From an uncultured SAR86 cluster bacterium (GTDB taxonomy: Bacteria > Pseudomonadota > Gammaproteobacteria > Magnimaribacterales > D2472): a stretch of DNA of 64,000 nucleotides. Shown here piece by piece: positions 25,901-34,481 of this stretch. The position numbers were made by a program, and so were the translations under genes. The notes under the pieces are model-generated. The model made no database searches, had not been told where the DNA came from, and was given only the letters and a program-made list of their open reading frames with translations. The stretch spans positions 105,493 to 169,492 of the forward strand of contig CACJML010000004.1 of NCBI GenBank assembly GCA_902594515.1. The letters are read 5' to 3'. How positions within the stretch are numbered: position 1 is the first letter of the stretch; each line of letters begins with the position of its first letter.

Positions 25901-26905
25901 ATGAACCTATTTAAACTTTTTCAAATATTAGTCTTCTCTTTATTCTTAACATCCTGCGATCAAAGTGTTAACCAAGATACACTCACTGTATATACATCTC
26001 GTCAGCCTCAATTAATAGAACCTATTTTGGATAAATATACAGAAGCGACTGGTATTGATATCGTATTACTTTCAGGAAATGCTCAGCAACTTCTTGAGAG
26101 AATTGAAGTGGAGGGTATAAATTCTCCAGCCGACCTACTCATCACTGTTGATGCAGGAGTTTTGTGGCAAGCCAGCCAAGCAAATATTTTCGAACCAATT
26201 TCTTCCAGTATTCTAACTAATAACATTCCTAAGAACTTTAGAGATCCGGAAGGAAAGTGGTTTGGGCTGTCAAAACGCATAAGAGCAATTGTAGTGAATG
26301 ATAAAGGCAATCAAGTACCCCCAAAAAGCTATCATGAGTTAGCTGAAAAAGAATGGAAAAATAGACTTTGCCTTAGAACTTCAGCAAAAGTTTACAATCA
26401 ATCCCTAATTGCAAGCATGCTCTATAGGCTGAGTGAAGAAGAAACGCACAAAATTTTATCTGGATGGAGTAACAATCTAGCCACCAAGGTATTTTCAAGT
26501 GATACCTTAGCACTCAAGGCAGTTCAATCAGGTCAATGTGACGCAACAATAGTTAATTCGTACTATTTGGGCAGATTAATAGACCAACAAATTGGAAACA
26601 ATCTTTCAATTATCTGGCCTGATCAAGAATCATTTGGAGTGCATGTAAATATTTCAGGCGGCGGTGTGTTGAAAACTTCGAATAATAAAGCTGAAGCTGT
26701 GAAATTGCTTGAATGGTTGTCAGGCAAAGAAGCGCAAAAAGATTATGCTTTCGTAAACCTTGAATATCCAGTCCTTCAAGATCAAGAACTTCACCCAATA
26801 TTAAAATCATGGGGCAATTTCAAAGAAGATACTATGCCGGTTCATCAATTAGGGGTATTGCAAAGACAGGCTGTCTTAGCAGCCAGAAAAGCGGACTATA
26901 ATTGA
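25901..26905 (+). CDS. Fe(3+) ABC transporter substrate-binding lipoprotein (FutA/FbpA type)
   Basis: This 334-residue periplasmic ferric-ion binding protein starts with a lipoprotein signal (FSLFLTSC-DQS). LTVYTSRQPQLIEPI, NSPADLLITVDAGVLWQA and the tyrosine pair in NSYYLGRL, which coordinates iron, are typical of FutA. It is preceded by a strong Fur box. No permease or ATPase gene is adjacent, so the rest of the transporter must lie elsewhere. Its 3' end overlaps convergent maf by 10 bp. Confidence 0.93.
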   Translation: MNLFKLFQILVFSLFLTSCDQSVNQDTLTVYTSRQPQLIEPILDKYTEATGIDIVLLSGNAQQLLERIEVEGINSPADLLITVDAGVLWQASQANIFEPISSSILTNNIPKNFRDPEGKWFGLSKRIRAIVVNDKGNQVPPKSYHELAEKEWKNRLCLRTSAKVYNQSLIASMLYRLSEEETHKILSGWSNNLATKVFSSDTLALKAVQSGQCDATIVNSYYLGRLIDQQIGNNLSIIWPDQESFGVHVNISGGGVLKTSNNKAEAVKLLEWLSGKEAQKDYAFVNLEYPVLQDQELHPILKSWGNFKEDTMPVHQLGVLQRQAVLAARKADYN

Positions 26906-27477
26906 AACTGTTTTAGAAGTTTAAGTGCTTCAAATAGCGGCAAGCCAACGACATTCGAATAACTTCCCTTTATTCCTTTTATAAACTTTTCTGCATAACC
27001 TTGAATTGCATATGCTCCAGCCTTATCGAGGGGTTCATCAGTTTCACTGTATTCTTTAAGCTCAATGGCTGAAATATCTCCAAATTCTACGAATGTAGAT
27101 ACAGATATCGTTGCTATATCTGCTTTTTCAGAATCCCAAGCACCAACCGAAACACCGGTTATGACTTCATGAACTTGTCCAGAGAGTTCTGATAGCATCG
27201 TAAAAGCATGGTCTGATGACTTAGGCTTGCCATATATCTTATTGCCCATAACAACAATGGTATCCGCTGCTAATACAGGGTAATTTTCAAGATTGGTAGC
27301 AATTGCATTTTTTATCCCTTGAGAACACTTCTCTTTTGCAAGTTTCTCTGCATTAAACGCTGGGCTACCTTCTAAGACGAGATTCTCTTCAATTTCTGCT
27401 TCAAGTAACAAAAACTCTACATTGATTTTTTTTAGTAATTCTGCCCTTCGTGGAGATTTTGATGCAAGATATATCAT
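26896..27477 (-). CDS. maf: Maf family nucleotide pyrophosphatase
   Basis: This 193-residue house-cleaning enzyme hydrolyses non-canonical or excess nucleoside triphosphates (dTTP/UTP and modified pyrimidines in the YhdE branch). The signature is LASKSPRRAELLKK at the N-terminus, with VLAADTIVVMGNKIYGKP and EYSETDEPLDKAGAYAIQG further on. The GAYAIQG form suggests the YhdE type. Divergent from the SDR gene. Confidence 0.93.
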   Translation of the reverse strand: MIYLASKSPRRAELLKKINVEFLLLEAEIEENLVLEGSPAFNAEKLAKEKCSQGIKNAIATNLENYPVLAADTIVVMGNKIYGKPKSSDHAFTMLSELSGQVHEVITGVSVGAWDSEKADIATISVSTFVEFGDISAIELKEYSETDEPLDKAGAYAIQGYAEKFIKGIKGSYSNVVGLPLFEALKLLKQFQL

Positions 27478-27509
27478 AAATATATTTTATAGCATAGGTG
27501 GGAAACATC

Positions 27510-28388
27510 ATGATAGATAAAGGAAAAGTTATTCTGGTTACTGGGGCAAGCAGGGGAGTGGGCAAAGGAATTGCTGAAAGTGTTGGCAAACCCGGTGACA
27601 CAATTATTTGTGTTGGACGCTCTGTGGATTCTGGCACCACAGTAAACCAATTTGGTTTTGAGATAAATTCAAGCTTGATTGATACGGCCTCAAATATTGA
27701 AAAACAAGGTATAGAATGTGATGTTTTGCCAGCAGACTTAAATCTAAAAAAAGACATTCAAAACATTCAATCAATTATTGAGGATAAATATGGCAGACTC
27801 GATATGCTTATCCATGCTGCATGCCAAATACATGACGACCTAGTCTTACCCAAGCCCTTTTGGGAAAAATCAACAGATTTATGGTCTGTCATTGAAGTTG
27901 GATTAAAGTCAAACTATTTTCTTAGTCATGCGCTAGCATCAATGTTGATAAAAACATCCAAATCACTGGTTGTTCAAATTTCTTCACATGGCTCAAGTTG
28001 TTATATGCATGGCCCAATTTATGGAGCTCAAAAAGCAGGAATAGACAAAATGGCGTTTGATATGGCTTTTGATTTTAAAGATCATGATGTATGTTCCATT
28101 TCACTTTGGTCAGGTATTGTTCTGGATGAAAAAACTGAAAAAGTTAGTAAAAATATGGATGAACAATATGCTGAATTTCTAAAAGGAGCCGCTTCCCAAG
28201 CTTTTGCAGGAAAAGTCATTAGAGCGTTTTACGATCAGGAAAATAAAATGCAGCATAGTGGCAAAACACTTATTGCAGCAGAAGTTGGTAAAGAGCTAGG
28301 AATTACAAACCCAGATGGAACTCAACCGAGAAGTGATAGAGAGATGCTCGGAGGGCCTAAAGATTTTAATGAAGCAGTAGTTTATTAA
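27510..28388 (+). CDS. SDR family oxidoreductase
   Basis: This 292-residue Rossmann-fold dehydrogenase has the cofactor loop VTGASRGVGKGIAE and a catalytic YGAQKAGIDKM (Tyr and Lys). QISSHGSSCYMHGPIYGA contains the usual serine. The sequence is closest in pattern to DHRS1-like SDRs. I chose the ATG at 27510, with AGGTGGG about 8 bp upstream, over an in-frame GTG at 27498. Substrate unknown. It ends one base before the stop of convergent rpmB. Confidence 0.88.
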   Translation: MIDKGKVILVTGASRGVGKGIAESVGKPGDTIICVGRSVDSGTTVNQFGFEINSSLIDTASNIEKQGIECDVLPADLNLKKDIQNIQSIIEDKYGRLDMLIHAACQIHDDLVLPKPFWEKSTDLWSVIEVGLKSNYFLSHALASMLIKTSKSLVVQISSHGSSCYMHGPIYGAQKAGIDKMAFDMAFDFKDHDVCSISLWSGIVLDEKTEKVSKNMDEQYAEFLKGAASQAFAGKVIRAFYDQENKMQHSGKTLIAAEVGKELGITNPDGTQPRSDREMLGGPKDFNEAVVY

Positions 28389-28625
28389 TTAAACTTTTTC
28401 GCCTCTGGCTCGGATATCTTTAAGAACGGCACTGATACCTTTCTTATCAATAATCCTCATACCCTTAGCAGAGACTTTTAAGGAAACAAATCTATTTTCA
28501 GATTCAACCCAGAATCTGTGGGTATGTAAATTAGGCATAAACTTTCTTTTCACGCGATTATTAGCGTGCGAAACATGATTTCCAGACTGAGGCATTTTGC
28601 CTGTTACTTGACATACTTTACTCAT
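28389..28625 (-). CDS. rpmB: 50S ribosomal protein L28
   Basis: This 78-residue protein starts [20 protein letters not shown] and contains [22 protein letters not shown], nearly identical in pattern to E. coli L28. It lacks the CxxC pairs of the zinc-binding form. A TTG two codons upstream is rejected. The usual downstream partner rpmG (L33) is absent: an SDR gene occupies the adjacent opposite strand and ends at 28388. Confidence 0.96.
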   Translation of the reverse strand: MSKVCQVTGKMPQSGNHVSHANNRVKRKFMPNLHTHRFWVESENRFVSLKVSAKGMRIIDKKGISAVLKDIRARGEKV

Positions 28626-28677
28626 AGGCAAGCGATTTTAAAGTACGAAGGGGTTATAAGCAAGATAGAATAACTAA

Positions 28678-29160
28678 GTGAATCAATTATTTTTATTACG
28701 TCATGCTAAGTCATCTTGGGCAAGCAATCATCTTAGTGATTTTGATAGACCATTAAATAATCGTGGCAGAAGAAACGCCATGGATCTTGGAGAATCATTT
28801 TTTGAAAAAAAGCTCAAAATAGATCATGTATTATGTAGCCCCAGTGCTCGAACAAAAGAAACGTTTGATATTATCCAAAGCATTTCTAATTTTGCATTAG
28901 ATCATAAATTTATTGATAGTATTTATCACTCAAGCGTTGGGAATTTAATAGAGATTCTTTCTCAAATCAATTTAGAAACTACATCTGTAATGATTATTGG
29001 TCATAATCCCTCCATGCACTTAATGACTGAACTGCTAGTAAATCAGACAATGGATAAATTCCCTACTTGCACGCTGGCACAAATAAAAATTGTGGATTCA
29101 TGGGATAAACTAAGAAAACATCAAAATAAATTGATTAATTTTGAAAAACCAAAAAAATAA
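28678..29160 (+). CDS. sixA: SixA-family phosphohistidine phosphatase
   Basis: This 160-residue histidine phosphatase has the catalytic LLRHAKSSW (RHG-type motif) at the N-terminus and GHNPSMHLM with the second His. SixA dephosphorylates phosphohistidine proteins, such as the PTS-Ntr component NPr in E. coli. The start codon is GTG at 28678. A TAGAAT at 28666-28671 could drive an almost leaderless message. It ends 2 bp before dut. Confidence 0.88.
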   Translation: MNQLFLLRHAKSSWASNHLSDFDRPLNNRGRRNAMDLGESFFEKKLKIDHVLCSPSARTKETFDIIQSISNFALDHKFIDSIYHSSVGNLIEILSQINLETTSVMIIGHNPSMHLMTELLVNQTMDKFPTCTLAQIKIVDSWDKLRKHQNKLINFEKPKK

Positions 29161-29162
29161 TT

Positions 29163-29615
29163 ATGGAAATTGAAATAAAAATTATTGACCCCAAACTTGG
29201 AACTGAAATTGCTTTACCTGAATATGCCACCGAAGGATCAGCAGGTATGGATCTAAGAGCGTGCCTCAATGAACCCATTAAAATAAAATCTAATGAGACT
29301 TTTTTGATTCCTTTAGGATTTGCAATGCATATTAATGATCCAAGCTTGGCAGCGATCGTAATACCGAGATCAGGGTTAGGATTCAAACACGGGCTTGTTT
29401 TAGGAAACCTAGTGGGCTTGATTGACTCTGATTATCAAGGTGAACTCAAGGTACCAGCCTGGAATAGATCTGATAAAGACTTTGAGATTAACTCTGGAGA
29501 TAGGATAGCCCAAATGCTTATAGTTCCTGTAATCCAAGCAAAATTTAACATCGTTGATGCATTTAAAGAATCAAAAAGAGGAGTAAAGGGATTTGGTAGC
29601 TCAGGGGTTGGTTAG
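29163..29615 (+). CDS. dut: Deoxyuridine 5'-triphosphate nucleotidohydrolase
   Basis: This 150-residue trimeric dUTPase keeps uracil out of DNA and supplies dUMP. The five motifs are visible: [10 protein letters not shown] (1), [10 protein letters not shown] (2), [17 protein letters not shown] (3), [10 protein letters not shown] (4) and [11 protein letters not shown] (5, the C-terminal arm). Length matches E. coli Dut. It converges on rpmE2. Confidence 0.96.
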   Translation: MEIEIKIIDPKLGTEIALPEYATEGSAGMDLRACLNEPIKIKSNETFLIPLGFAMHINDPSLAAIVIPRSGLGFKHGLVLGNLVGLIDSDYQGELKVPAWNRSDKDFEINSGDRIAQMLIVPVIQAKFNIVDAFKESKRGVKGFGSSGVG

Positions 29616-29620
29616 AAAAT

Positions 29621-29863
29621 TTATTTCTTTCCAAACCTTTTTTCAAACCTTTGAACACGACCGCCGGTATCAACAATCCTTTGAGTGCCGGTGTAAAAAG
29701 GATGAGATGCAGATGAAATATCAAGAGGATAATATGGATAAGTTTTGCCTTCATACTCCCTTGTTTCACTAGTTTCTAATGTTGAAGGTATGAGAAAGTA
29801 CTTATCAGCACCAGAATCATGGAATAAAACTTCTCTGTATTCAGGATGTATATCTGCTTTCAT
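29621..29863 (-). CDS. rpmE2: 50S ribosomal protein L31 type B
   Basis: This 80-residue protein ([20 protein letters not shown]... [25 protein letters not shown]) is the type B form of L31, with no CxxC zinc motif. It is divergent from priA, the position taken by zinc-type rpmE in E. coli, so it looks like the main L31 gene here rather than a zinc-starvation spare. Confidence 0.95.
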   Translation of the reverse strand: MKADIHPEYREVLFHDSGADKYFLIPSTLETSETREYEGKTYPYYPLDISSASHPFYTGTQRIVDTGGRVQRFEKRFGKK

Positions 29864-29923
29864 AATAAAATTAGTTTCTAAGGATGAGCACTATATCAAA
29901 ACCTGATGGCTTTACAAAGATAA

Positions 29924-31888
29924 ATGAGTAAATTTTTTTATAACATCTCTTTACCACTTGCTGTTCAAGGAACATTTACTTATTCGTCAGATATTGGGCT
30001 AGAAATTGGATTTAGAGTACTGGTTGATTTCTCCAACAGAGAAAGAATTGGTGTTGTAATAAAAAAAGTTGATAAGCCTGCATTTAAGACCTTAAAAATA
30101 AAAAAGATTTTTGATGACTTTGAAATTTTTAATACCAATGAATTGGCATTGCTGCATTGGATATCAGACTATTATCACTTTCCAATTGGGCAAGTCATAG
30201 ATAACTTTATGCCTCCCTACCTAAGAAAAGCTAATGCAGTTGAACTCCAAAACAATGATCTAGTAAGTGAGGCAGTGCCGGACTTTAATTTAGATTTAAC
30301 CTCACATCAAGAAAAAGTATTTTTAGCTTTAAAACAATTAAAAGGTTTTGATCCCTGCCTTCTGTATGGTGTGACGGGTTCTGGCAAAACTGAGATCTAC
30401 ATTAAATTAATTCAAGAACAACTTAAGACCAATCAATCTGTATTAATGCTTATTCCTGAAATTTCTCTAGCTCCGCAAATGGTAAAGAGGTTAAAGAAAA
30501 TTTTTGGAGAGTTGGTAGCTTACTACCATTCTGGAATTACCAACTTAAATAGATGGAAGGTTTGGAGGGATGCTAGAAATGGTAATAAAAAAATTATTAT
30601 TGGAACTCGATCTTCTGTTTTAATGCCACTAAAAAACCTTGGTCTAATTATTGTTGATGAAGAGCATGATCATTCTTATAAACAAGTTGAGGGCCTTAGT
30701 TATTCAGCTCGTGATGTAGCAATCAAAAGAGCTAGCGATCTAAAGATACCAATAATTTTAGGCTCTGCTACCCCATCTTTGAGTATCTTGCGTCAGGTTG
30801 AAGATAAGAAATTTAAAAAAACAGAGTTGCTTGAAAGGTTTAATCAATCATCGCCACCTAAATTAACTTTTGTAGACATCAATACTAATAATTTAAAAGG
30901 CGGGATTTCTGAGATTGGTCAAAAAGCCATCTTAGATGATTATGCGAGCCAAGTACTAAGCATGGTATTTATTAATCGGCGAGGATTTGCACCTGAATAT
31001 CGATGCAGTGAATGTGACTGGGTTGCGAGATGTAATAATTGTGAAACCAACATGGTATTCCATCATGAGAAAAATCGATTGATATGCCACAGATGTGATT
31101 CTGCATATGGAATACCTGAGCTATGCCCCGATTGTGGGAATAGTGAGCTTGGAGGAGTAGGCTATGCCACTGAGAGTATATCGAAATACTTACAAGACAA
31201 TACCCCGATTGATAGGAGCGAGGTTTATAGATTTGACAGTGATACAACTAAAAAAAAGGGCGCTTTAACTGAGCTATTAAAAAACATTAATGATGCCAAT
31301 CAGGGCGTAATTGTTGGCACTCAAATGCTCATCAAAGGACACGATTTTAAGAAATTAAAAACAGTAATCGTCATGAATATTGACTCAGGGTTAACCAGTA
31401 TTAATCCATCAGCATTAGAAGATCTTGGCCAACAATTAATTCAAGTTAGTGGGAGAGCAGGAAGGTTGGATACTAAAGCAGTAGTCCTTGTTCAGACCAG
31501 GTATCCTGATCATCCTTTATTAAAGAAACTTAAATCGGGAACATATATGCCGTTTGCTATGGATCTATTAACAGAAAGAAAAAAGCAGAGCCAACCGCCT
31601 TACGCTTATCAAGCTCTTTTAAAATCTTCATCAACTGTGATTCAAAAAAATATTAACTTTTTAGAAGCTATTTTAAAAAATTTTGAATTACCAGGATGTG
31701 ATTTTTATGGACCTATGCCTGCATCGATATTTAAAGTTAGAGGACGATATTTCCATTATGTTCTATTGCAAGCTAACAAAAGAACGGTACTCCATAATGC
31801 TTTAAATCTATTGGAAAAAAGAATTGGTCAATTAGCAAAATCAAGTAGCGTGAGATGGAAAGTGGAAATTGACCCTTTGAACTTTTAG
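29924..31888 (+). CDS. priA: Primosomal protein N' (PriA helicase)
   Basis: This 654-residue replication-restart helicase (E. coli 732) has an N-terminal 3'-DNA-binding domain, Walker A GVTGSGKTEIY, and a DEEH box (IVDEEHDHSYKQ). The two zinc sites are in CSECDWVARCNNC and CHRCDS...CPDCG. SGRAGR lies in motif VI. It abuts the convergent SDR gene with no gap. Confidence 0.96.
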   Translation: MSKFFYNISLPLAVQGTFTYSSDIGLEIGFRVLVDFSNRERIGVVIKKVDKPAFKTLKIKKIFDDFEIFNTNELALLHWISDYYHFPIGQVIDNFMPPYLRKANAVELQNNDLVSEAVPDFNLDLTSHQEKVFLALKQLKGFDPCLLYGVTGSGKTEIYIKLIQEQLKTNQSVLMLIPEISLAPQMVKRLKKIFGELVAYYHSGITNLNRWKVWRDARNGNKKIIIGTRSSVLMPLKNLGLIIVDEEHDHSYKQVEGLSYSARDVAIKRASDLKIPIILGSATPSLSILRQVEDKKFKKTELLERFNQSSPPKLTFVDINTNNLKGGISEIGQKAILDDYASQVLSMVFINRRGFAPEYRCSECDWVARCNNCETNMVFHHEKNRLICHRCDSAYGIPELCPDCGNSELGGVGYATESISKYLQDNTPIDRSEVYRFDSDTTKKKGALTELLKNINDANQGVIVGTQMLIKGHDFKKLKTVIVMNIDSGLTSINPSALEDLGQQLIQVSGRAGRLDTKAVVLVQTRYPDHPLLKKLKSGTYMPFAMDLLTERKKQSQPPYAYQALLKSSSTVIQKNINFLEAILKNFELPGCDFYGPMPASIFKVRGRYFHYVLLQANKRTVLHNALNLLEKRIGQLAKSSSVRWKVEIDPLNF

Positions 31889-32752
31889 TTAGATATCAAA
31901 TTCTTGACTGACAAGTTTTTCAGATAGCCTCCACAATTTTTCTGCTTCCGCTTCATTCTTTGAGTAGTGTGATGTTTTGGCAACTCTTCCATCCACCCAG
32001 TAAGCTCCAGTAATACTGAGACCGTCTATTTCAGCCAGATAAATTATTGTATTTGCACCTTTGAGAGGTGATCTAAAAAATGGCTTTAAAATTATTTTCA
32101 ATACTCTTCCTAAGAGTGAATTATTTTGATTGCCCAATGAGGTATTAACTCCGCCTGGATGAATTGCATTGACAGTAACGCCATCTTTTTGAAGTTTCTT
32201 CGCCAATTGCTTTGTAAAAAGAATGTTTCCAAGTTTTGATTGACCATAAGCTTTTAGCCCCATTTTAAAGTCATCTTTATAATTTATGTCATCCCACTGC
32301 ATTCCTTTTACAAAATGATGTGCTGCTGAAGATACATTGATGATTCTTGATTCACTTTCCTTCTTAACAAGATCTAGCAATAGGTTTGTAAAAAGAAAGT
32401 ACCCCAAATGATTGACTGCAAATGTATTTTCAATTCCATCAATGGTTTCACTGTATTCGGTATTCACCACTCCTGCATTATTGATAAGCAAATCTATTGC
32501 TTTAAGGTCATTTTTAATTTTATCAGCACATTTTCGAATAGAGTCTTGAACAGAAAAATCACAAAAGAAACTATTGATTGAAAGATTTGGGTTAATTTTT
32601 TGCATTTCATTTTTTAAATCTTCAGCCAGCTCTTCATTGCGATAGGTAAAAGCAATTGATTTTGCTGATTCAGCAAACTTTATTGCGGCAGCTTTGCCAA
32701 TACCGTTTGTAGCACCCGTTATCAAAATTGTTTTGTTATTTGTCCACTTCAT
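31889..32752 (-). CDS. SDR family oxidoreductase (retinol dehydrogenase-like)
   Basis: This 287-residue protein has the cofactor loop ITGATNGIGKAAA, NNAGVV, INVSSAAHHF and the catalytic YGQSKLGNILF. NAIHPGGVNTSLG matches the retinol-dehydrogenase/WW-oxidoreductase branch. It probably reduces or oxidises a lipophilic alcohol or aldehyde; substrate unknown. Its start shares one base with the amiB stop, placing it last in the nnrD-tsaE-amiB unit. Confidence 0.88.
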   Translation of the reverse strand: MKWTNNKTILITGATNGIGKAAAIKFAESAKSIAFTYRNEELAEDLKNEMQKINPNLSINSFFCDFSVQDSIRKCADKIKNDLKAIDLLINNAGVVNTEYSETIDGIENTFAVNHLGYFLFTNLLLDLVKKESESRIINVSSAAHHFVKGMQWDDINYKDDFKMGLKAYGQSKLGNILFTKQLAKKLQKDGVTVNAIHPGGVNTSLGNQNNSLLGRVLKIILKPFFRSPLKGANTIIYLAEIDGLSITGAYWVDGRVAKTSHYSKNEAEAEKLWRLSEKLVSQEFDI

Positions 32753-34020
32753 CAGATATAGATTTTAATTTTTTGACCCGGAAATATACTAGATGGATCT
32801 AATTCGTTCCATTTAATCACTTCGTTGACGGTTACCCCAAAACGAATTGCAATTTCAGAAATAACATCTCCTTTTTGGATGGTATATGTCAAGAATTCGG
32901 GTAAGGGATCCATAATGGTATTAGGTTTTGGCTTAACTTTGAAATATTCATGAATTCCAAGAAATATACTTCTTGCAATCATTCTTCTGCCAGGTTTTTT
33001 TGATAATCTCCTAGAATCGTCAGGGTTAGTTATGAATCCAGATTCAACTAAAACAGATGGGATATCTATTGATTTTAAAACTCTAAAGTCAGCAAATTCA
33101 ACACTTGGTTTATGCATGTGTGTGAAAGGATCTCTTTTTAATTGCTCTAATATCTTTTCACCAAGAATTATACTATTTTCAATTTTAGCCTCATAAGCTA
33201 GCTGATATATTGCTCTGGCAGCGTCCTCATCAAAGTCTTGGAAATCTAGCCTTCCAACCTTTGACTTTATTGAGCTATCTGCAACAAGCTTAGCTTTTGA
33301 CAAATTCTCTGCTGTAATTGAGGAGGCTTCTTCAGACCATACATACACTGATGCCCCCTTTACTCTTGAGAGTCGAAAGCCATCAGCATGAATAGAAACA
33401 AAAAGATCTGCTCCTAATTCTCTTGCTTTTTGATAGCGATCATCTAAATTTACAAATTCATCTGTAGATCTAATCATAATCGGCTTATAACCTTGGGTAT
33501 CCCTAAGAGTTCTCTCAAGCTCTTTGGCAATCATCAAAGTTACGTCTTTTTCAAGAATGTTGGTTCCAACCGATCCAGGATCCTTTCCCCCATGGCCAGC
33601 ATCAATTGCAATTAAAATATCGCGCGTATTTTTTTTGATTTTTTGCGATTGCTTAATTTCCAGTATTAATTTGACGTGGTCTTTAGATTTAATCTGCCAT
33701 GGCTTTTTCCAATAAACGGACTCTTTAAGATCAATTACAATCCGAGAGAGGTTATTTTGATCTGATGCTCTTACAAGCTTTAATGGCCCAAGGTTATTTT
33801 CTTCTGAAAATGAACTTACCTTGGTATCTCGAACATCAATAACAATTCTTGATGGGTCATCTAGGGCATAGGCATTAATTAAGGCAACTTTTTGAAGCTT
33901 GAATGAAATTCTTATATCACCATTGGGTAGTTCTTTTATGTTTTCAAAATTTAGTGAGTTTGCACCGAGAGGCGTAAATAGACACAAAAAAAATACAAGT
34001 GAAAAGAAAACTTTATGCAT
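32752..34020 (-). CDS. amiB: N-acetylmuramoyl-L-alanine amidase (AmiB/AmiC type) with LysM
   Basis: This periplasmic zinc amidase splits septal peptidoglycan. A signal peptide (HKVFFSLVFFLCLF) is followed by an AMIN domain (about residues 20-105) and an Amidase_3 domain with IDAGHGGKDPGS, EKDVTL, SIHADGF and LVESGFITNPDD. A C-terminal LysM domain (YTIQKGDVISEIAIRFGVT) follows, as in E. coli AmiB. I chose ATG 34020 (422 aa) over TTG 34032. It overlaps tsaE by 8 bp. Confidence 0.94.
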   Translation of the reverse strand: MHKVFFSLVFFLCLFTPLGANSLNFENIKELPNGDIRISFKLQKVALINAYALDDPSRIVIDVRDTKVSSFSEENNLGPLKLVRASDQNNLSRIVIDLKESVYWKKPWQIKSKDHVKLILEIKQSQKIKKNTRDILIAIDAGHGGKDPGSVGTNILEKDVTLMIAKELERTLRDTQGYKPIMIRSTDEFVNLDDRYQKARELGADLFVSIHADGFRLSRVKGASVYVWSEEASSITAENLSKAKLVADSSIKSKVGRLDFQDFDEDAARAIYQLAYEAKIENSIILGEKILEQLKRDPFTHMHKPSVEFADFRVLKSIDIPSVLVESGFITNPDDSRRLSKKPGRRMIARSIFLGIHEYFKVKPKPNTIMDPLPEFLTYTIQKGDVISEIAIRFGVTVNEVIKWNELDPSSIFPGQKIKIYI

Positions 34021-34474
34021 GATTAGATTCAATAATTTTTATTATTTTACTAGCTGTGCCTGAAAGTTTAACTAATCGAGATTCATTTTTATGCACAATA
34101 GAAATTTTTAAATCAAATTTTCTTTTGTTAGGTAAATTCTCCGGCCACTCAATCAAGATTAATAATTTTTTTTCAGAAACCGTCTCAAGATCTAACATAT
34201 CTACATCTTCCTGATTATCAATTCTGTATAGGTCAATGTGTTTACAAAGAAAATCTTTGACTTGGTATTCTTCATAAATTGTGTAGGTTGGACTTTTAAC
34301 TTTACCCTGCCAGCCAAGACCATTTATCAATGAGCGTGCAATGGTTGTTTTGCCCGCTCCAAGGTTACCTTCTAAATGGATTTCAAATTTTTCTTCATCA
34401 GCGGATCGCAATGCATCTGACAATAATCGTCCAAGTTCAATTGAAGCAGATTCATCCTCAAGCAAAATATTCAT
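34013..34474 (-). CDS. tsaE: tRNA threonylcarbamoyladenosine biosynthesis ATPase TsaE
   Basis: This 153-residue protein, the same length as E. coli TsaE, supports the TsaBD complex in t6A37 tRNA modification. Walker A is EGNLGAGKTTIARSLI, with SPTYTIYEEY and IDLYRI downstream, all standard. It lies between nnrD (7 bp gap) and amiB, the conserved gammaproteobacterial order. Confidence 0.96.
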   Translation of the reverse strand: MNILLEDESASIELGRLLSDALRSADEEKFEIHLEGNLGAGKTTIARSLINGLGWQGKVKSPTYTIYEEYQVKDFLCKHIDLYRIDNQEDVDMLDLETVSEKKLLILIEWPENLPNKRKFDLKISIVHKNESRLVKLSGTASKIIKIIESNHA

Positions 34475-34481
34475 AGGAAAA

